NCBI GenBank assembly: GCA_003222835.1
Contig: QHXE01000740.1
Coordinates: 1-6,166 of the forward strand
Length of the DNA: 6,166 bases
Direction: 5' to 3'
Source of the DNA: Acidobacteriota bacterium
Lineage (GTDB): Bacteria; Acidobacteriota; Blastocatellia; Pyrinomonadales; Pyrinomonadaceae
The notes beneath the pieces are model-generated. The model saw nothing but the letters and a program-made list of their open reading frames with translations, did no database searches and was not told the DNA's origin. The number at the start of each line of letters is the position of its first letter. Position 1 is the first letter of the stretch. The position numbers were made by a program, and so were the translations under genes. Positions 1 to 6,080 of the stretch are shown here, one piece after another.

Positions 1-585
1 TGCTGCTGGTCAGAGCGTGGACTTCGTGGCCCTGCGTAGCCCTAATCAAAAATTCCCAGTCCTCGTAGACCGGAAAACGCTCATCGTAACGACCGACTTC
101 GTTCCAGAGCGAGCGACGGAAAGCAGTCGCGACAGTAAAAATAAAATTTCCTTCGAGTAATCGGGGAATCGAAAGGAAGATGATGAATTCGCTCGTGCAT
201 CAGGTCACCGGCAATAGTGAAGGTTTGGACGCGCACACCGGTATAAACAAGATCAGCGCCGTTGAAATCTCGGACGATATTTTGCAAATGATCGGAGTCC
301 CAAAGATTGTCATCGTCGAGAATGGTAATGAGGTCGCCCTCGGCCAACTCGATCCCGCGATTCAACGCCGCCGGACGTGAGCGCACGCCATCCAATTTGA
401 GATGACGAAAAGCGGGAAGCTGACCGCTCATTTCCTCAACGATCGATGACACTGAGCCATCCGCTCATATCGACGAGAATGAGCTCGAACTCGCGCAAAG
501 TCTGCGCGGCCAGACTTTGCAGGCACTCGCGCAGGCGCTGCGGCCGTCGCACCGTTCGCACGATGACCGAGACGGTGGAATTCAA
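1..585 (-). pseudogene. Family 2 glycosyltransferase (GT-A fold), two frameshifts, 3' end cut by the window
   Basis: Reading three minus-strand frames in turn gives a continuous GT2 protein. It starts with LNSTVSVIVRTVRRPQRL (nucleotide-binding beta strand), continues through LQSLAAQT and ILVDMSDGS, then the DDD motif in ITILDDDNLW (metal and sugar-nucleotide binding), then NEVGRYDERFPVYEDWEF, whose ED fits the catalytic-base region. One extra base at the CC of 461-462 and one in the GGGG of 163-166 break the frame. Removing one base at each restores the protein. The central piece alone is an open frame (81-452). The likely start is TTG at 583-585, overlapping the stop of the upstream exported-protein gene (TTGA), which implies a shared transcript. 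The family transfers sugars from nucleotide donors in cell-surface glycan assembly; acceptor and donor cannot be told. The 3' end lies outside the window. Both lesions are +1 changes in short homopolymers, so consensus error competes with true decay. Confidence 0.85.
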
Positions 586-1043
586 TTTATTGCGTTACTT
601 ACAGGGCCTGGCACCGGGATGACAAATTTGCCGTCTTTCTCGGCGATAAAATTCTCGGTCGTATTGGTTGAGCTGCCGTTCTCATCTTTTTTCTCAACCA
701 CAATCACGAGTTTCTTCGTCGGCTTCAGGTTAAGGCAAGCTTTTCCACCCGATGGGGAGTCTTGCGGGTCTCTCGCCTTTTTTGCGTCATCTGGCGTCAG
801 ATCCACCAGCTCGATCCTGGCAACCTTATCGCCCGCTCCGCTCGACTGCATCATTTTGTAAAAGCCAACAATCATCGGGTCGGCGCCCGTAGTATAGAGA
901 CATGACTGCAATGCTGTCGTGTCATTGGCTTCGAACGCGGTTTTGTATTTTTCGACAAATGCCTTCGCCGGCTCAGTTGCGGCAGAGCGTGGGGAAAAAG
1001 CGGCAATGAGCGAGACCGAGAATATTACGGCGAGTAATTTCAT
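582..1043 (-). CDS. Small exported protein of unknown function
   Basis: A 153-residue protein whose start is set by a typical signal peptide: MKLL, a hydrophobic stretch AVIFSVSLIAAF, then a probable signal peptidase I site near residue 22 (RSAA/TEP). There is no lipobox cysteine at the cleavage site, so a periplasmic or secreted soluble protein is more likely than a lipoprotein. The mature part begins with an amphipathic helix (AKAFVEKYKTAFEANDTTAL) that resembles the opening of SnoaL/NTF2-like domains, followed by strand-like segments (KVARIELVDL, KLVIVVEKKD, GKFVIPVPG). The NTF2-like assignment is only an impression. Two cysteines (48 and 103) could form a disulphide. The frame is open further upstream to 1268, but that extension lacks a plausible N-terminus and would overlap the divergent methyltransferase gene. 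No Shine-Dalgarno is visible before ATG 1043. Its stop overlaps the TTG start of the glycosyltransferase downstream. I do not recognise the gene. Confidence 0.75.
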   Translation of the reverse strand: MKLLAVIFSVSLIAAFSPRSAATEPAKAFVEKYKTAFEANDTTALQSCLYTTGADPMIVGFYKMMQSSGAGDKVARIELVDLTPDDAKKARDPQDSPSGGKACLNLKPTKKLVIVVEKKDENGSSTNTTENFIAEKDGKFVIPVPGPVSNAIN

Positions 1044-1161
1044 AAAAGAATTTCGGGATGTTTTCAGGCAAGCAATTAGGCGGAGGTAGACGAAATGGAA
1101 AGTCGTTTTTCGTTTTGGTGCCCACCAGATTTTGTTCCAACGTCTCCGACGTGTATAGCGT

Positions 1162-1855
1162 ATGACAATGCAGGCATCGAATGACGCCAGCGCTCGTCGG
1201 TATTTGAATCTGTTGCGGCATTCGCTCTGTCGGGACCGCTTTCCGGATTCGCGATACGAAATGAGCACGGGTTCGTTGCAGTTAATGCCATTTGATCCCG
1301 CGCTTCGAGCTCAGGGTAAGGATTGGCCGCTGGAGGCAATGACGATGGTAGGCGCGAAACGGTTGGAAAATCTGGAGAGCTGTTGTTGCGCTGCCTTACA
1401 GGAAAAGATTCCCGGAGACTTCGTCGAAACCGGCGTCTGGCGCGGCGGCTGTGGAATTCTCATGCGCGCGGTTCTGGCAGTAACGGGGAACGAAGACCGC
1501 AGTGTTTGGCTGTTCGATTGCTTCGAAGGATTGCCCCGGGAAGGTGAAAGCAAACTTCGAACGCTTCGATTTGCTGGACGAGACAACGCAATTTGTGGTG
1601 GGTTGGTTCCGGGACACAATTCCGGAGGCGCAGGTGCAGTCGATCGCCGTCCTGCAGTTGGACGGCGATCTGTACGAATCGACCTGGCTGGTCCTGAATC
1701 ATCTCTATCCCAGAGTTTCGCCGGGCGGTTTTGTCATTATCGACGATTACGCTTTAGCGACTTGCAAAGCAGCGGTGGACGATTTCCGGCAATCGCATTC
1801 AATTCAGTCGCGGATTGCTACGATTGATTGGTCCGGAATTTTCTGGCGCAAATGA
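1162..1855 (+). pseudogene. TylF/MycF-type O-methyltransferase with an internal out-of-frame deletion
   Basis: TylF-family enzymes are metal-dependent, SAM-using O-methyltransferases acting on sugars in natural products and surface glycans. The first frame gives RRYLNLLRHSL, then FDPALRAQGKDWP, MVGAKRLENLE, DFVETGVWRGG (SAM-binding motif I) and WLFDCFEGLPR. The second frame picks up at VKANFERFDLLD and continues through GWFRDTIPEA, LQLDGDLYEST (DGD, metal ligand region), PGGFVIIDDY (DD, metal ligands), AVDDFRQSH and IDWSGIFWRK to the TGA at 1853-1855. Family members normally have about 25-27 residues between GLPRP and VKANF (a PADAGD-like stretch ending in SLEE). These are physically missing here: the motifs meet at about 1540-1545 with a frame change. 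The missing length is therefore roughly 75-80 bp and not a multiple of three. An in-frame TAG at 1156-1158 makes ATG 1162 the earliest start (ATG 1168 is also possible). There is no clear ribosome binding site. If the sequence is correct, the gene is non-functional. Confidence 0.85.
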
Positions 1856-1923
1856 ACGGCGGTGAATCCTTCTCCAGACGAGGCGAAGGAATTCGATTGC
1901 CTGGGAAGAACTTCCGCGCTTAG

Positions 1924-1933
1924 TCGTGCTTCG
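1924..1933 (-). repeat. Inverted partial copy of the CGAAGCACGA intergenic repeat, upstream of sucC
   Basis: TCGTGCTTCG lies just before the sucC start. It is the exact reverse complement of CGAAGCACGA at 3941-3950, part of the repeat after the second VOC gene. The 10-bp match is short. It supports the idea that the same dispersed repeat family touches several junctions of this cluster. Confidence 0.45.
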
Positions 1934-1939
1934 CCCGCG

Positions 1940-3136
1940 ATGAATATTCACGAGTATCAAGCCAAAGAGTTGCTCGAAGAGTTTGGGGTCGCGACCACGC
2001 GTGGCAAAGTGGCTTCCTCGCCGGAGGAAGCAGAGCACATCGCGCGCGAAATCGCACCGGGCGAGATGGTGGTCAAGGCGCAAATCCATGCAGGCGGGCG
2101 AGGGAAGGGGACGTTCGCAAATGGATTCAAGGGCGGCGTCCACCTTTGCAAAACGCCGGAGGAAGCGCGTGAGATCGCGAGCAAAATGCTTGGGCAGAGA
2201 CTGATCACGCATCAAACCGGACCAGCCGGTCGCGTTGTTAATAGAGTGTTGGTGACGGAGGCCGCGCAGATCGCGCGCGAAATTTATTTCGCCATTCTGC
2301 GCGATCGCGCCACCGCCGCGCCGCTGATCGTCGCGAGTACTGAAGGCGGAGTCGAAATCGAAGCCGTGGCCGCAAAATCGCCGGAAAAAATTGTCCGCGA
2401 ATCGATCGATACACTGGCCGGTCTGCAACCGTTTCAAACGCGCAAACTGGCCAAGCAACTCCAGTTTGAATCGTCTCAACTCAAAGCTGCCTCGAAATTA
2501 TTTGATGGATTGTATCGCGCCTTCATCGGGCTCGATTGCTCGATGGTGGAAGTCAATCCGCTGGTCGTTACTCGCAAAGGCGAGGTCCTGGCGCTCGATG
2601 CGAAATTCAATTTCGATGACAACGCGTTGTTTCGGCATCCGGAAGTCGCAGCGATGCGTGATATCGCGGAGGAAGATCCACGCGAAGTCGAAGCGTCCAG
2701 ACACGGGCTCAATTACATCGGCCTCGATGGAAATATCGCCTGTCTCGTTAACGGCGCTGGCCTGGCCATGGCGACGATGGACATCATCAAATTTTATGGC
2801 GGCCGTCCCGCGAACTTCCTGGATGTCGGCGGCGGCGCGACGGAGGAGCAAGTGACGGACGCGTTCAAGATCTTGATCGCGGACAAAAAAGTGCAGGCGA
2901 TTCTGGTGAACATTTTCGGCGGCATCATGAAGTGTGATGTAATCGCGCAGGGGATTATTAACGCCGCGAAAACAGTGCATCTCTCGGTGCCGCTGGTCGT
3001 GCGATTGGAAGGAACAAATGTCGAAAAGGGCAAACAGTTGCTCAAAGAAAGTGATGTCGCGTTGATCACCGCGGATGATCTGGCGGACGCAGCGCGCAAG
3101 GCTGTCAAGGCGGCAAGGTCAGAAGCTGCAGCGTAA
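1940..3136 (+). CDS. sucC: Succinyl-CoA synthetase (ADP/GDP-forming) beta subunit
   Basis: Beta subunit of the TCA-cycle enzyme that converts succinyl-CoA plus ADP/GDP and phosphate to succinate, CoA and ATP/GTP; cytoplasmic, works with SucD. The 398-residue product aligns end to end with the roughly 388-residue E. coli protein. It opens with [12 protein letters not shown], then the ATP-grasp lid loop GGRGKG (52-57), [14 protein letters not shown] (103-116), STEGGVEIE (133-141), the metal site with N206 in EVNPL and D220 in ALDAKF, then the C-terminal ligase domain [13 protein letters not shown] (269-281), FLDVGGGAT (293-301), [11 protein letters not shown] (323-333) and VVRLEGTN (353-360). 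All key elements are present. ATG 1940 is chosen because family proteins begin MN(I/L)HEYQAK. The frame is open back to a GTG at 1862, but those 26 residues match nothing in the family. No Shine-Dalgarno is visible. The usual partner, sucD, is not adjacent: two VOC genes intervene. Confidence 0.97.
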   Translation: MNIHEYQAKELLEEFGVATTRGKVASSPEEAEHIAREIAPGEMVVKAQIHAGGRGKGTFANGFKGGVHLCKTPEEAREIASKMLGQRLITHQTGPAGRVVNRVLVTEAAQIAREIYFAILRDRATAAPLIVASTEGGVEIEAVAAKSPEKIVRESIDTLAGLQPFQTRKLAKQLQFESSQLKAASKLFDGLYRAFIGLDCSMVEVNPLVVTRKGEVLALDAKFNFDDNALFRHPEVAAMRDIAEEDPREVEASRHGLNYIGLDGNIACLVNGAGLAMATMDIIKFYGGRPANFLDVGGGATEEQVTDAFKILIADKKVQAILVNIFGGIMKCDVIAQGIINAAKTVHLSVPLVVRLEGTNVEKGKQLLKESDVALITADDLADAARKAVKAARSEAAA

Positions 3137-3138
3137 AA

Positions 3139-3159
3139 TCCCAAAACCCAAATCCCAAA
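3139..3159 (+). repeat. Three tandem 7-bp (A/T)CCCAAA units after sucC
   Basis: TCCCAAA, ACCCAAA and TCCCAAA follow one another exactly, starting two bases after the sucC stop codon. They sit in a 46-bp A-rich spacer that continues into the AATGACGAAGCAC repeat and the first VOC gene. No hairpin with a T-run is present, so this is not an obvious terminator. It looks like part of a composite intergenic repeat. A role is unknown. Confidence 0.6.
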
Positions 3160-3181
3160 TAAAGGATCAAAAGAAAGATCG

Positions 3182-3194
3182 AATGACGAAGCAC
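3182..3194 (+). repeat. 13-bp direct repeat AATGACGAAGCAC, left copy, containing the VOC 1 start codon
   Basis: Exactly the same 13 bases recur at 3936-3948; the flanking base differs on each side of both copies. The ATG inside this copy (3183-3185) is the only ATG in frame that can start the first VOC gene at its domain boundary. The two copies bracket the VOC gene pair. Confidence 0.8.
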
Positions 3195-3587
3195 AAAAAT
3201 AAGATAAAAATCAAAGCCCTGGCTTTCGTCGGCATTCCTGTCACTGACATGAAACGTGCACGCACATTTTACGAGGCAGTTCTCGGCCTGAAAGCTTCAG
3301 AAGAAATGATGAGCGGAAAGTGGGTCGAATACTCCATTGGCAATAACACCCTCGCGATCGCGAGCGTTGGTCCGGAGTGGCTGCCGTCGGATCAGGGAAC
3401 AGGAGCGGCGCTCGAAGTCGAGAACTTCGGCGACGCGATCAAATGGTTGAAAGATCAAAAAATCCCTTTCTCAACCGAGCCGTTCGAAAGCCCATGCTGT
3501 CGCATGGCGATCATCAAGGACCCTGACGGGAACAACGTCGTCATTCACAAATTGAAACGCGAAAACGAAAAAGGAGTCTGCATATGA
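3183..3587 (+). CDS. VOC (glyoxalase/bleomycin-resistance fold) protein, first of a tandem pair
   Basis: A 134-residue single-domain VOC protein with two beta-alpha-beta-beta-beta halves. The first half is KALAFVGIPVTDMKRARTFY with strand KWVEYSIG (46-53); the second is GAALEVENFGDAIKWLKDQ, then RMAIIKDPDGNNVVIHK with the DPDGN turn at 113-117 and H122. The first metal-binding His of glyoxalase-type members is replaced (F15 region) and there is no His before ALEVEN. Only E49 and possibly H122 could serve, so classical glyoxalase I activity is unlikely. Substrate unknown. The start ATG lies in a repeated sequence, and the first 10 or so residues (MTKHKNKIKI) are a lysine-rich extension compared with VOC 2. 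The gene overlaps VOC 2 by four bases (ATGA) and sits between sucC and sucD. The product is similar to VOC 2 over its whole length (nearly half of positions by eye), which points to duplication. Confidence 0.88.
   Translation: MTKHKNKIKIKALAFVGIPVTDMKRARTFYEAVLGLKASEEMMSGKWVEYSIGNNTLAIASVGPEWLPSDQGTGAALEVENFGDAIKWLKDQKIPFSTEPFESPCCRMAIIKDPDGNNVVIHKLKRENEKGVCI
3571..3576 (+). promoter_or_regulatory. Strong ribosome binding site of VOC 2
   Basis: AAGGAG lies seven bases before ATG 3584, inside the end of VOC 1. It is the clearest Shine-Dalgarno sequence in the window and fixes the VOC 2 start. Other genes here (sucC, sucD, citrate synthase) show none. Confidence 0.85.
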
Positions 3588-3940
3588 TTAAAGAAGTCGC
3601 ATTTGTTGCCATTGCCGTTTCGGACGCCGAACGCGCCCGAACGTTTTATCAGGAAACGCTCGAGTTAAAACCAGAGAGCACGCAAATGGGTGGGGCTTGG
3701 GTTGAATACGATCTTGGCGGAACCACCATCGGAGTCGGCTGTCATCCGGCCTGGCAACCGTCACGCGATGGCACCACAGTGGCGTTCGAGGTGGATGACA
3801 TCGACGCCGCGATTGAGAAACTAAAATCGCGCGGCGTTACCTTCGATATGCCCAAAACCGAGACGCCGGTTTGTTGGATGGCGCAATTTCGTGATCCCGA
3901 CGGCAACAAGCTGGTGGTGCATAAGAGAAAAACCAAATGA
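3584..3940 (+). CDS. VOC (glyoxalase/bleomycin-resistance fold) protein, second of a tandem pair
   Basis: A 118-residue VOC protein starting MIKEVAFVAIAVSDAERARTF, with AWVEYDLGG (38-46, E41), then TVAFEVDDIDAAIEKLKSRG (65-84) and the DPDGN turn (104-108) followed by VVHK with H113. As in its neighbour, the usual first His is Phe/Ala, Thr replaces the His before VAFEVDD, and the C-terminal Glu ligand of glyoxalase or methylmalonyl-CoA epimerase is absent. It is therefore probably a VOC protein of the DPDGN...HK type with unknown substrate. Both copies keep Cys and Met in the segment before the turn (C97/M99 here, C105-C106/M108 in VOC 1). The start is fixed by a good Shine-Dalgarno and the ATGA overlap with VOC 1, so the two are translationally coupled and may act together or as a heterodimer (inference). 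The stop codon TGA lies inside the right copy of the 13-bp repeat. Confidence 0.9.
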   Translation: MIKEVAFVAIAVSDAERARTFYQETLELKPESTQMGGAWVEYDLGGTTIGVGCHPAWQPSRDGTTVAFEVDDIDAAIEKLKSRGVTFDMPKTETPVCWMAQFRDPDGNKLVVHKRKTK

Positions 3941-3960
3941 CGAAGCACGAATGACGAAGG
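3936..3960 (+). repeat. Right copy of the 13-bp repeat plus a second half-unit
   Basis: AATGACGAAGCAC (3936-3948) is followed by GAATGACGAAGG (3949-3960), so AATGACGAAG occurs twice with a 14-bp period. The first unit contains the VOC 2 stop codon. The same 13 bases occur at 3182-3194. I recall similar tracts as common dispersed intergenic words in Verrucomicrobiota genomes; this is memory, not a search. Confidence 0.75.
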
Positions 3961-4000
3961 AGCGATAAGGTTGGTTTCGTTTATTCGGATTTCGTCATTC
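3949..4000 (+). repeat. 10-bp inverted repeat between VOC 2 and sucD
   Basis: GAATGACGAA (3949-3958) is exactly complementary to TTCGTCATTC (3991-4000), giving a possible 10-bp stem with a 32-base loop that ends five bases before the sucD ATG. A second, crossing pair is AAACCAA (3930-3936) with TTGGTTT (3971-3977), so the two stems would exclude each other or form a pseudoknot. No T-run follows. This could affect sucD translation or transcript ends, or may simply be two oppositely oriented repeat copies. Confidence 0.6.
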
Positions 4001-4005
4001 CAATC

Positions 4006-4820
4006 ATGTCCGTTCTGGTCGATAAAAATACCCGTCTTGTCGTGCAGGGAATCACCGGCAGCGCCGGTGCCTTTCACACTCGCCAATGCATGGAGTACGG
4101 GACAAATGTTGTCGCTGGCGTGACGCCGGGAAAAGGCGGGCAAAAATTCGACGACAAAGTCCCCGTGTTCGACACCGTGGCGGAGGCGCGACGCGAAACC
4201 GGTTGCAATGTCTCGATGATTTTCGTGCCCGCGGCTGGCGCGGCCGATTCCATTCTCGAAGCTGTCGATGCCGGCGTTGAGTTGGTTGTCTGCATTACCG
4301 AAGGATCGGTCCAAACTGTCCGGGGATCATCACCCCCGGTGCCGCCAAAATTGGCATCATGCCCGGTTACATTCATAAAGAGAGCAATGTCGGGGTCATT
4401 TCGCGCTCCGGCACGCTGACTTACGAAGCAGTCTGGCAGCTAACGAGTCGTGGATACGGACAATCGACCTGTATCGGAATCGGGGGCGACCCGATCAATG
4501 GCATGTCGCATCTCGATGCCGTCAAAATTTTTAACGATGATCCCGGAACCGAGGCGATGATTCTGATCGGCGAAATCGGCGGCTCCGCCGAAGAAGAAGC
4601 GGCGTCCTGGATCAGGGATAATTGCCGGAAACCCGTCGCCGCTTTCATCGCAGGCGTGACCGCGCCGCCCGGACGGCGGATGGGCCACGCCGGCGCCATC
4701 GTTTCCGGTGGCAAAGGGACGGCGACCGGAAAAATCGAGGCCCTCAAGGGCGCAGGCATTGCGGTCGCCGAAACGCCAGCAACCATGGCGGACACGCTCA
4801 TTGCGCGAATGAAGCGCTGA
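4006..4820 (+). pseudogene. sucD: Succinyl-CoA synthetase alpha subunit with an internal out-of-frame deletion
   Basis: Alpha subunit of succinyl-CoA synthetase, which binds CoA and carries the phospho-histidine. The first frame reads [65 protein letters not shown] (to 4305). The second frame continues at [18 protein letters not shown] (from 4305), then [41 protein letters not shown] and [16 protein letters not shown], with the active-site His codon at 4686-4688, to TGA 4818-4820. In E. coli, 20 residues (IPTLDM... to VRM) separate TEG from IGPNCPG. Here they are absent and the frame shifts, which fits a loss of about 61 bp. Adding that back gives about 291 residues, matching the roughly 289 of E. 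coli. As written, translation from 4006 runs off frame and stops at 4419, giving 137 residues without the catalytic His. No Shine-Dalgarno precedes ATG 4006. An assembly or sequencing error is a strong alternative to real loss. Confidence 0.93.
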
Positions 4821-4835
4821 GTTACGTTCGCTGAA

Positions 4836-6035
4836 ATGACCGTGGCCGATTTGCACAAGACTGAATCCACTCCAGCGGCAAAGGCGACCAACCTCGCCCG
4901 CGGATTGGAAGGCATCGTCGCGAATACGACGCGATTGAGCGATGTTGTCGGCGATAAGGGTCAGCTCGTTTACGCGGGCTACGACATCAACAATCTCGCC
5001 GGCAAAGTCAGCTACAAGGAAGTCGTTTACCTGTTGTGGAAGGGGAAACTGCCAAATCGGCGCGAGCTCGACGAATTCACGCACGCGCTGCGAGCCCAAC
5101 GGCAGTTGCCAGGTCCAGTGATCGATTTCATCAAGTCGGCGCCAAAAAATGCCGATCCAATGGATGTGATGCGAACGGCCATTTCCATGCTCGGCCTTTA
5201 CGACCCCGACATAGACAGGGAAGCGACGCGGGAAATAAATGAGCGACGTGCCCGAAGTATCACCGCCAAAATCGGCGTCATCGCGGCTTATTTTCATCGC
5301 GCCCGCCAGGGTAAGTCACTGCCGCCGGTGCGGGATGACCTCACGGAAGCCGAGCATTTCCTGTATTTAATATGTGGCGAACCGCAGGCGAAGGAAGCGA
5401 GCGACGCCCTCGATGTCGCGTTTGTCTTGCACGCCGATCACGGGATGAACGCGTCTACCTTTAGTGCACGGGTGACGATTTCCACCCTGAGCGATTTTTA
5501 CTCCGCCATAACCTCGGCCATCGGCACGCTTAAAGGGCCATTACATGGAGGTGCGAATGAAGGTGTCATTCAGATGCTTCAGGAAATTGGCGAAGAGAAG
5601 AACGTCGATGCCTACATCGAAAAGCAGTTAGCCCAGAAAAAGAAGATCATGGGCATCGGTCATCGCGTCTACAAGACGCTGGATCCACGGGCGCCGCATT
5701 TGCGTGCGATGGCGGTTAAACTGAGTGAAAAGATCGGGGAACCAAAATGGATCCGGATGTCGGAGCGCATCGCCCAGTTGATGAAGGAAAAGAAGAACCT
5801 GAACGCGAATGTCGACTTTTACTCTGCAACCGTCTATTACTCGTTAGGTATTCCGACCGATCTCTTCACCCCGATTTTTGCCATTGCCCGTTGTTCCGGA
5901 TGGTGCGCACACGTGCTCGAACAATTGGAAGACAATCGCCTTTACCGTCCGTTGAGCGAGTACATCGGCGAGCCGCCCGGTAAGAAGGTCATTCCCATCG
6001 ATCAACGGCCAGAAGTGGGCGTGCGGCTCGGGTAG
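4836..6035 (+). CDS. gltA: Citrate synthase
   Basis: Cytoplasmic enzyme condensing acetyl-CoA with oxaloacetate to citrate, the entry step of the TCA cycle. The intact 399-residue protein has GLEGIVANTTRLSDV and LVYAGYDINNLA near the N-terminus, DALDVAFVLHADHGMNAS (190-207), the catalytic GPLHGGAN with H237, GIGHRVYK with H276 (oxaloacetate binding) and NVDFYSATVYYSLGIP with catalytic D327, then the C-terminal AHVLEQLEDNRLYRP. The compact length and the lack of the long N-terminal beta domain resemble the small dimeric citrate synthases of Gram-positive bacteria and archaea rather than the NADH-sensitive hexameric type of E. coli. 2-Methylcitrate synthases are close relatives and cannot be excluded by motif alone, but sucC and sucD next door favour citrate synthase. 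ATG 4836 is 15 bases after the sucD stop, which suggests co-transcription. No clear Shine-Dalgarno is present; residues 1-20 look like a variable tail, so a later start is possible but no better ATG exists. Confidence 0.96.
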   Translation: MTVADLHKTESTPAAKATNLARGLEGIVANTTRLSDVVGDKGQLVYAGYDINNLAGKVSYKEVVYLLWKGKLPNRRELDEFTHALRAQRQLPGPVIDFIKSAPKNADPMDVMRTAISMLGLYDPDIDREATREINERRARSITAKIGVIAAYFHRARQGKSLPPVRDDLTEAEHFLYLICGEPQAKEASDALDVAFVLHADHGMNASTFSARVTISTLSDFYSAITSAIGTLKGPLHGGANEGVIQMLQEIGEEKNVDAYIEKQLAQKKKIMGIGHRVYKTLDPRAPHLRAMAVKLSEKIGEPKWIRMSERIAQLMKEKKNLNANVDFYSATVYYSLGIPTDLFTPIFAIARCSGWCAHVLEQLEDNRLYRPLSEYIGEPPGKKVIPIDQRPEVGVRLG

Positions 6036-6080
6036 TATCCTTAGGTAAGATGGGCCTCCGGTCTGTTGCGATTTCTGTAG

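Noticed and set aside
1132..1159. Promoter TTGTTC - 16 bp - TATAGC before the methyltransferase
   Set aside because: The -10 box is two bases from ATG 1162, so a transcript from it would start within or after the start codon, and the -35 match is weak.
1044..1268. N-terminal extension of the exported protein up to 1268
   Set aside because: It would bury the signal peptide 75 residues inside the protein and overlap the divergent methyltransferase gene.
1862..1939. GTG-started 26-residue N-terminal extension of SucC
   Set aside because: SucC proteins begin at MNIHEYQAK, and the extension has no family similarity.
1799..2479. Long minus-strand open frame opposite sucC (and similar ones opposite citrate synthase and sucD)
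   Set aside because: These are antisense shadows of strongly conserved coding sequence, low in complexity and rich in Arg, with no recognisable domain.
3139..3181. CRISPR-like or tandem array in the sucC-VOC 1 spacer
   Set aside because: Only three 7-bp units are present, with no spacers and no cas genes.
3183..3940. VOC genes as methylmalonyl-CoA epimerase, tempting beside succinyl-CoA synthetase
   Set aside because: The epimerase metal ligands (N-terminal His, His of the second half, C-terminal Glu) are all missing in both proteins.
4291..4325. Programmed ribosomal frameshift in sucD
   Set aside because: The coding bases for about 20 residues are physically absent, so a simple frame change would not restore the protein, and no slippery site is evident.
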